From contig NC_045143.1 of assembly GCF_008831285.2 (NCBI RefSeq), positions 19,867,655 to 19,931,654 on the forward strand: DNA of 64,000 nt, read 5' to 3'. The notes below the pieces were generated by a model that had not been told where the DNA came from, ran no database searches, and saw nothing but the letters and a program-made list of their open reading frames with translations. The stretch's first letter is position 1, and each line of letters begins with the position of its first letter. Shown piece by piece: positions 58,857 through 64,000 of the stretch. A program made the position numbers and the translations under genes. Source of the stretch: Nymphaea colorata. Taxonomy: Eukaryota; Streptophyta; Magnoliopsida; Nymphaeales; Nymphaeaceae.

Positions 58857-60967
58857 ATGAGCATGGAGGACAGCGGTCCATCGAGGGAGAATCTGACATG
58901 GACTGAAGCACAAATGGACTATTTAGTGCAGCTTCTTGTGGAGCAATCACGCATTTCGGGTATGAAATCTGGTGGAGGTTTAAAGTCTAAAGCATATACA
59001 GCGATTGAAAAAAGTATGATGGAAAGATTCGGTCCAGATTCAAGTAAAGACAAAATAAAAAACAAGTTGAAGTACTCAAAACCCAACTTAACAATCATGA
59101 AAGAAATTATGAATACAAGCGGGTTTGGGTATGACCCAATCAACAAATGTATTGAAGTCGATCCCCAAGTATAGAGTGACTACATTGAGGTATGTTATCT
59201 AGATGTTACAGTTAGGTTATATGTCTAACTTGTGAAATACTACATGTTTATTTGAACACATGAAATTTTTCAGAAATATCCGAATAGGAAAAAGTACAGA
59301 GGTCCCAAGTTACGGAGATACTTTGACGAGTTCGCCGAGGTCTTTGGTGATTCTCATGCCACTGGAAAACAGTCAGACACATTAAACAGCTTCATACATG
59401 AGGACGCTGAACCAATACCACATACACCTGCATCTCAATCCACTCCAATGTACATGAATCCTGAATCTTCACAATCCTGTACACAAATGCTTCATGAAGA
59501 TAGTCCTCCACCACAATCGCCAGTACCTCCAACTCCTACCACTGAAATTCCGACGATGGCAACTACTATGACCAAAAGTAAGTCTAGGAGGCACAGGTCA
59601 TACAATTATGAAGAGTACTATAATTTGTTAAATGGTATTGCTGACAATGTAGATACATTAACACGTACATGTAGAGGGGTCCAATTTGTCACATGTTGTG
59701 AAATACTGCAAGAGATGCATGAAACCGGGTATATAGATGAACAAACACGAGTAAGGAGTATGGACATGTTAGCAGAGAGCACCAATTACATGATATTTGT
59801 CAACCTTCCACCTTCACAGCGGGTGTAGGGCTGCACACGAGCCGAGTCGAGCTCGAGCTCGACTCGGCTCAAAGAGCTCGAGCTTGAACTCGACTCGAAC
59901 TCGAGTCGAGCTCCCTAACTCAAGCTCAAGCTCGTCTCGATTACACAAAGTCGAGCTCGAGCTCGACTCGCTTAGCTCGCTTAACTCGTTTTCTCATGAA
60001 CACCACAGGACAATAACAGCAAACAGAGATGAAAAACAGAGATGAAAGAAATGTAATCAGTCCACACTACATGTAAAAACAACACACAAAAACAAGAACA
60101 ACGAATTTACTATCAATAACAACAAAATAGAAAACACCACAAGATTCAACACACGGAAGCCAAACGCCTCCATCCACCAGAATATGAATTCATTTGGAAG
60201 CCACAAAAAAGACAAGCAATAAACCCAAAAAAAAAAACGAGGGGGAAGATAAACCCTAACCGGGAGTCCGGGACAAAGGTCACGCGTCACCGACCATGCA
60301 AGCGAGACCCAGGCGCTTGAAGAAGGGGGAAAGTCACCGACCACGCAAGCGAGACCCAGGCGCTTGAAGAAGGGGGAAAAAATGAAAACCCAACAGAAGA
60401 AGAAACGATTCAAGAAGAAAAAGAAGAAGAAGAAAACCTGCCGGCTGCTCCGCTGCTGGCTGCCGTGCTTCGCGGCTTCAGCCCTTCGGCCTTCCCCTTC
60501 TAGATGGAACATGGAAGACCCAAGGCAGTGGACCTTGGTCCTCTCTCGTGACCTCGTTGCGTCTGGCGGTCGTGGTCGACGGAAGACGATTTCGCGCTAG
60601 TGGTCGATGGAAGAGGGAAGATGAGAAATTGAGAAGAGAGAGAGAAGCCAGAAGAAATTCAAGACGTGAAGGGAAGATTGGCTTTCGACGTTTTGTTTTA
60701 ACTTTTAACCCTAAACCGATGAACCGGTTTCATGAACCGGTTTGTACGAGTCGAGTCAAGTTTAAACGAGTCGAGTTCGTGCAACTCGAATTCGACTCGT
60801 GTAGCGTTTCGAGCTTAATGGGTGAGCTCGAACTCGACTCATTTATAAATGAGTCGAGTTCGAGTCGAGCTTTTTCGGGCGAGTTCGATTCAAGCCCAAG
60901 TTGGCTCGACTCGTTGTGCAGCCCTAAGCGGGTGTCATGGTTGAGGCGTAAACTTTCCGATTCGTAG
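58857..60967 (+). pseudogene. Harbinger Myb/SANT-like DNA-binding protein gene, split by hAT-B
   Basis: Exon 1 (58857-59189) reads NLTWTEAQMDYLVQLLVEQS, then NKLKYSKPNLTIMKEIM, the Myb/SANT-like domain that PIF/Harbinger and related plant proteins use to bind element ends and assist the transposase. TAG at 59172-59174 stands where the family has Trp (VDPQV-W-xDYI). Intron about 59190-59273 (GTATGT...TTTTCAG). Exon 2 continues KYPNRKKYRGPKLRRYFDEF, EVFGDSHATGKQ and a helical C-terminal part with YEEYYNLLNGIAD. The gene's last 11 codons (VSWLRRKLSDS, ending 60967) are separated by hAT-B at 59826-60926. With the insertion, translation stops at QRV-TAG. Confidence 0.88.
59826..60926. mobile_element. 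Non-autonomous hAT-like element (hAT-B), 1.1 kb
   Basis: Perfect outer inverted repeat TAGGGCTGCACA, continuing ACGAG(C/T)CGAG. Perfect 8-bp target duplication AGCGGGTG (59818-59825, 60927-60934). Both subterminal parts are packed with GAGCTCGA/CTCGACTCG words. An inner 47-bp direct repeat (about 60286-60330 and 60333-60380, GACCCAGGCGCTTGAAGAAG) lies mid-element. No transposase. TSD length and TAGGG terminus fit hAT. Confidence 0.9.
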
Positions 60968-61220
60968 GTAAGGAATGATTGTCTTATATTCAATGTTTCA
61001 ACATTTGTATATTTCATGTTTGTACGTGCTTCTTGTTTCAACGTTTGTATATTTCATGTTTGTACCTGCTTCTTGTGTGTTGTTAGTGTAATCAAATCTT
61101 TTCATATGTGCTCTTTAATCTGGTTGTTTTTACTTCGTTTTAGTGCAATAAAGTGCACACCTTCTTCTAATTGAACGTGCTTTAATAAGTGTGGTTATAC
61201 ATTCTTGCAGTTGTTTCAAA
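60968..61220 (+). other. Spacer between Harbinger genes
   Basis: AT-rich. A ~37-bp unit with ACATTTGTATATTTCATGTT occurs twice in tandem at about 61005-61076. Confidence 0.55.
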
Positions 61221-62554
61221 ATGATAGATGTTGACATGTTTACCGACGATGAAGAAGGAGTGTTTTACTTAATTCGGCTAGTATTTGTCCTCGTCTTCTT
61301 TTGGTTAGAACAACTTCCTCCGTCTATGAGGATTGTTCATCCATTTAGATCTGCGGGTAGAACTTTTGTTCAACTTATGCTCGAAGGTCATCCTAGAAAT
61401 TGTACGGACTTACTTCGTATGGATCCAGAAACATATCGTACATTATGCAACACACTAAGAACTAAAAAATTATAGGAGGATGCTCGTGACATTAGCATAG
61501 AAGAACAAGTAGCCATTTTTTTGTTGACAGTTGGACACAATGAACGGAATCGTGCCACGCATAATACTTTTCAACATACAGGACAAACAATAAGTACTTC
61601 AACTGTGTACTACGAGCAATATGTATAATGGGTAAGGATTATGTCCGGCGGCCCAATGATGACATGCCAACTACTATTCACCATTCGAAGCGATTCTTTC
61701 CATATTTTCAGGTAATTTTATACTGACTGATAAACTCAACAAAACGCGTACAACATCCAACATACAACATGACTAACTTGCACATATGAATATAGGATTG
61801 TTTAGGAGCAATTGATGGCACCCATGTACCTGCATGGGTCCCAGCATCAGATCAAGCAAGATTTCACAATAGAAAATGATTTCTTTCGCAAAATGTCATG
61901 ACTGTAGTTGGATTCGACACTCGTTTCCACTACGTTTTGGCAGGATGGGAAGGAAGTGCAAAGACTCGAGGGTTTTATACAATGCACTTGATCATACAAC
62001 GGATCCATTTGTGGTCCCAGAAGGTACGTACTCCACCAACCAACGTATTACTTTTTACAAAAAAGTGTGAATGTTTAAATAATTTGTGTTCAATTGTAGG
62101 CAAATACTATCTTGTTGATGGGGGTTATCCAAACATTGTTGGTTTGCTAACACCTTATCGAGGACATCGTTATCATATGTCTGAATTTAACACCCCGGGG
62201 GCACGGACACCTAGGACTCCAGAAGAATTATTCAACCATAGGCATTCATCACTCCGAAATGCAGTCGAAAGAACTTTCGGCATGTTGAAAGCTCGTTTTC
62301 CAATATTGAAAATGCAAGTGCAGTATCCATTCAAAAAACAAGTTCTAATTGTTCTTGCTACATGTGCATTACACAACTTCATAATTGACACAATCCAAAC
62401 GCCGAGCAGTTTGATGATGAGGATGCACCTTCAATTGACAATTTTGTTGTAAGCGAACCGGAAATTGCAAGCCAAACACACCAGCGAGGAAGCAACAATT
62501 CCATGAGAAGAACTATAACAGATCAAATGTTTACATATTATCAATTGAAAAGTA
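61221..62554 (+). pseudogene. Harbinger DDE transposase (HARBI1-like nuclease) gene, broken
   Basis: N-part MIDVDMFTDDEEGVFYLI ... FVQLMLEGHPRNCTDLLRMD; then EEQVAIFLLTVGHNERNRAT and VLRAICIMGKDYVRRPNDDM. The catalytic core has GAIDGTHVPAW (first D, near 61815), KDSRVLYNAL (second D, near 61957), VDGGYPN and PRTPEELFNHRHSSLRNAVE with RTFGMLKARFPI (Glu near 62265), ending MRRTITDQMFTYYQLK. Introns about 61710-61795 and 62021-62099. Lesions: TAG at 61472-61474, a small deletion near 61612, TGA near 61878, a one-base loss before KDSRV near 61958, and a frame change near 62398. The encoded enzyme would cut and move the element; this copy cannot make it. Confidence 0.88.
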
Positions 62555-62628
62555 AGTTTATTTTATCAATTGATTATTATTGCATGTGGTTGTTTGACAT
62601 TTGTTTTGTTTTGAATAGGACAACGAAG

Positions 62629-62955
62629 ATGATGCCTCGCCAAAAGTACTATGTCGTGTTCGAGGGTAGGTCGCGAGGCATATATGATAGTTGGGAGCAG
62701 TGCCAACCATTAGTGTATCAATACAAGGGTGCCCTCTTCAGATCATTCCATACCTTCAAAGCAGCTGAATATCACATGAATGAATATCTCCACAACAAGT
62801 ATGGTGTGCAATTACGTAGGTCATTGGACATTGACTATGTCAACACAATGCAAGAGGAAGAAGTGATGCAGAGGAATGACCGGAAGTGCAGCCTGAAACG
62901 TTTGATTGTTTGTTTTGTTACTACTTGTTTTCTTTGTTGGATCTGTACTCGTTAA
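62629..62955 (+). CDS. Small protein with caulimovirus-viroplasmin / RNase H1 N-terminal-like domain, within the Harbinger element
   Basis: 108 residues from the ATG at 62629. Residues 6-55 (KYYVVFEGRSRGIYDSWEQC, then VYQYKGALFRSFHTFKAAEY) have the pattern of the small RNA/DNA-hybrid-binding fold at the N-terminus of eukaryotic RNase H1 and in caulimovirus protein VI: YVVF.GR..GIY..W..C...V..YKGA...SF.....A. The rest has an acidic QEEEV patch and a Cys-rich hydrophobic tail (LIVCFVTTCFLCWI), which might anchor in a membrane or be read-through of intronic sequence. No RNase H catalytic domain follows. A splice acceptor (TTTTGAATAG) sits just upstream, so a 5' exon may exist; the frame is open back to 62503. 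It is intact, unlike the two transposon genes beside it. Role unknown; nucleic-acid binding is inferred from the fold only. Confidence 0.7.
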   Translation: MMPRQKYYVVFEGRSRGIYDSWEQCQPLVYQYKGALFRSFHTFKAAEYHMNEYLHNKYGVQLRRSLDIDYVNTMQEEEVMQRNDRKCSLKRLIVCFVTTCFLCWICTR

Positions 62956-63722
62956 ACTTATGTATTGGATGGGACAACACGCTTTGGTTAATGGTTTTAA
63001 ACGTTCATACAGGTTTTAGTGTGCTATGCCCTCTTTCTTTGTAATTAAACATTACCAATTGAACTCGTGGATGTGGTGGACTACTTTTACACCTTATTTG
63101 TGTTCTTTCTACGAAATTAGGTTGGATGAATATCAGTTCTTTATAACATGAATGCATATCTACATGTATCTTACTTTCTTTTTGTTTGTTTCGTTTATAA
63201 GTTTTTTCCTTACACATCTTGTTGTGTTTCTGAATGATCAGAACACGATGACCATGCTTCCTTTTGGTAATTGTGCAATGTCTGACATATCCTTGTTACG
63301 TACGGTATAAGCTGGTAAATGTAGGGGTTGTTTATTTTTTGGTCTAGTTTTTGTAAGGTCTGATATGTCGCTTGCTTGGATGCATGAATGTTGTGGGGTT
63401 TCGAGTTTTTAGTGTTGTGTTAATGGTATTTGTTTACATCATCTTTCATTTTGTACACTCTTCTGATTTGAGGAGAACCAATATAACAAGTTCTAACGGT
63501 CAGAAAAAAAGTCTCTCCTATTTTTTTTACCTTGTGCACCAAACGCAGTTAAATTTACCCAGCAAAAAACTACCCTGTGCATCAAACACGGTTAATTTTA
63601 CCCTGCAAAAAACTTCCCTGCAATCAAACAGAGCCTCAAATCGGAAGTGGGTTAAATTTCATCCTGTTTTTTTTTCAGAAAAATTTACCACATTAAATTC
63701 TTCCTTGCAATCAAACGCAGCC
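62956..63722 (+). other. Harbinger 3' region
   Basis: No gene. The last ~200 bp hold three inverted copies of the terminal-repeat word (GTGCACCAAACGCAG, GTGCATCAAACACGG, GCAATCAAACAGAG) before the true end. Confidence 0.65.
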
Positions 63723-63732
63723 TAAGGAATTC

Positions 63733-64000
63733 TCATATCTCCTTAGCAGTAGTATAGTAAGTAATAGTAGAGGCAATTTGTGGTTGGACGCTATTCATAA
63801 TCCAAGACCTAACCATGTTGTCGTCCTCTTTCCAGGTCATGTACTTCCCTGACTTGTCAATAGGTTCATCTTCTTCAATTATGTGCCTCTTTCGATGTCC
63901 TTTAACTGACAACATAAAGGACTTGGACCACAGTTCATAGTTGTGTTCATCTAACTTCACAGTAGATCCATAGGAGAATGGATTTCCAGCTCCTTTATGA
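63733..64000 (-). pseudogene. copia-5 gag N-terminal part
   Basis: Reads NPFSYGSTVKLDEHNYELWS, then EEDEPIDKSGKYMTWKEDDN and TYYTTAKEI, then TGA where a Trp (EIW) is expected. Its frame continues into the piece ending at 56630 once the Harbinger element and one TAA copy are set aside (...EFL|RQTYPQDKNVSKI). That shows the two gag parts belong to one element. The 5' end is outside the window. Confidence 0.88.

Larger units (their letters stand above)
56631..63722 (+). mobile_element. PIF/Harbinger DNA transposon, full length, three genes, nested insert
   Basis: 7.09 kb. Terminal inverted repeats AGCTGCGTTTGATTGCACGG (left) and GGCTGCGTTTGATTGCAAGG (right, reverse complement). 3-bp target duplication TAA at 56628-56630 and 63723-63725, the hallmark of PIF/Harbinger. 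Subterminal regions repeat the words GCATCAAACGC / GCAATCAAAC, more copies on the right. It carries a Myb/SANT-like gene, a DDE transposase gene and a third small ORF, all on the plus strand. The first two have inactivating changes, so it is non-autonomous now. Confidence 0.92.
52508..64000 (-). mobile_element. Ty1/copia element (copia-5), minus strand, decayed, split by PIF/Harbinger, runs off the window
   Basis: Left end is the 3' LTR (52508-52734). Purine tract AGCTTGAGGGGGAGTG (minus) lies at its inner edge. Coding parts from right to left: gag N-part 64000-63733, Harbinger element 63722-56631, gag remainder to 55874, then protease, integrase, reverse transcriptase and RNase H down to 52874. 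The 5' LTR and target duplication lie outside the window. Confidence 0.88.

Noticed and set aside
60364-60600. Lys-rich frame and neighbours within hAT-B
   Set aside because: Caused by an A/GAA-rich patch; no transposase motif.
59826-60934. 9-bp TSD (Mutator) reading of hAT-B
   Set aside because: Perfect terminal repeat TAGGGCTGCACA leaves exactly 8 bp (AGCGGGTG) duplicated, which fits hAT better.

Overview
The window is a transposon-rich piece of a flowering-plant nuclear genome. The evidence is a plant-specific DREB2-type AP2/ERF gene, plant-type Ty1/copia, PIF/Harbinger, hAT-like and TRIM elements, a decayed copy of plastid accD, and GT-AG introns in a diverged copy of the gene for the largest subunit of RNA polymerase I. 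I cannot name the species. Only two cellular protein-coding loci are recognisable: one looks intact, the other looks dead.

Layout. 1-6.1 kb is mostly AT-rich intergenic DNA with a three-copy tandem repeat (about 290-620) and a nuclear copy of plastid accD (about 3.07-3.74 kb, minus). 6.25-7.19 kb (plus) is a single-exon DREB2F-like transcription factor. 7.2-16.1 kb has no gene I can identify; it holds a long TA microsatellite, a diverged ~400-bp direct repeat (7.70 and 10.50 kb), a ~540-bp fragment of nuclear 18S rRNA (12.37-12.91 kb, minus) and an unidentified open stretch at 14.34-15.04 kb. 16.15-40.77 kb (minus) carries eight exons (one of them split by a transposon) encoding the C-terminal half of the RNA polymerase I largest subunit (NRPA1).

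The NRPA1 copy has three independent lesions. The first is a TGA at a position where the family has Arg (16351-16353). The second is a one-base frameshift in an exon (about 34.74 kb). The third is a complete copia element with two 276-bp LTRs that look identical by eye, inserted inside a coding exon (18458-23534, target duplication ATCTT). Its introns also hold an older copia element (24267-29794) and an hAT-like element (32107-33207). The 5' half of NRPA1 is not visible; the copy may be truncated or may continue past the window.

41.36-64.0 kb is almost entirely nested transposons: a decayed copia (41359-47812) with a mosaic insertion; a copia lacking protease and integrase (48778-~52374) interrupted by a 446-bp TRIM; and a minus-strand copia running off the right edge (from about 52.5 kb). 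Its gag is split by a 7.1-kb PIF/Harbinger element (56631-63722, TAA target duplication), whose Myb/SANT-like ORF is itself split by a 1.1-kb hAT-like element (59826-60926, 8-bp target duplication). The Harbinger element carries, besides broken Myb-like and transposase genes, an intact third ORF (62629-62955) that resembles the caulimovirus viroplasmin / RNase H1 N-terminal domain. That is the most unusual protein-coding find here.

Method limits: all calls come from reading the sequence and recalled family knowledge. No alignment or database search was run, so exon edges, divergence and family names beyond superfamily are judgements.
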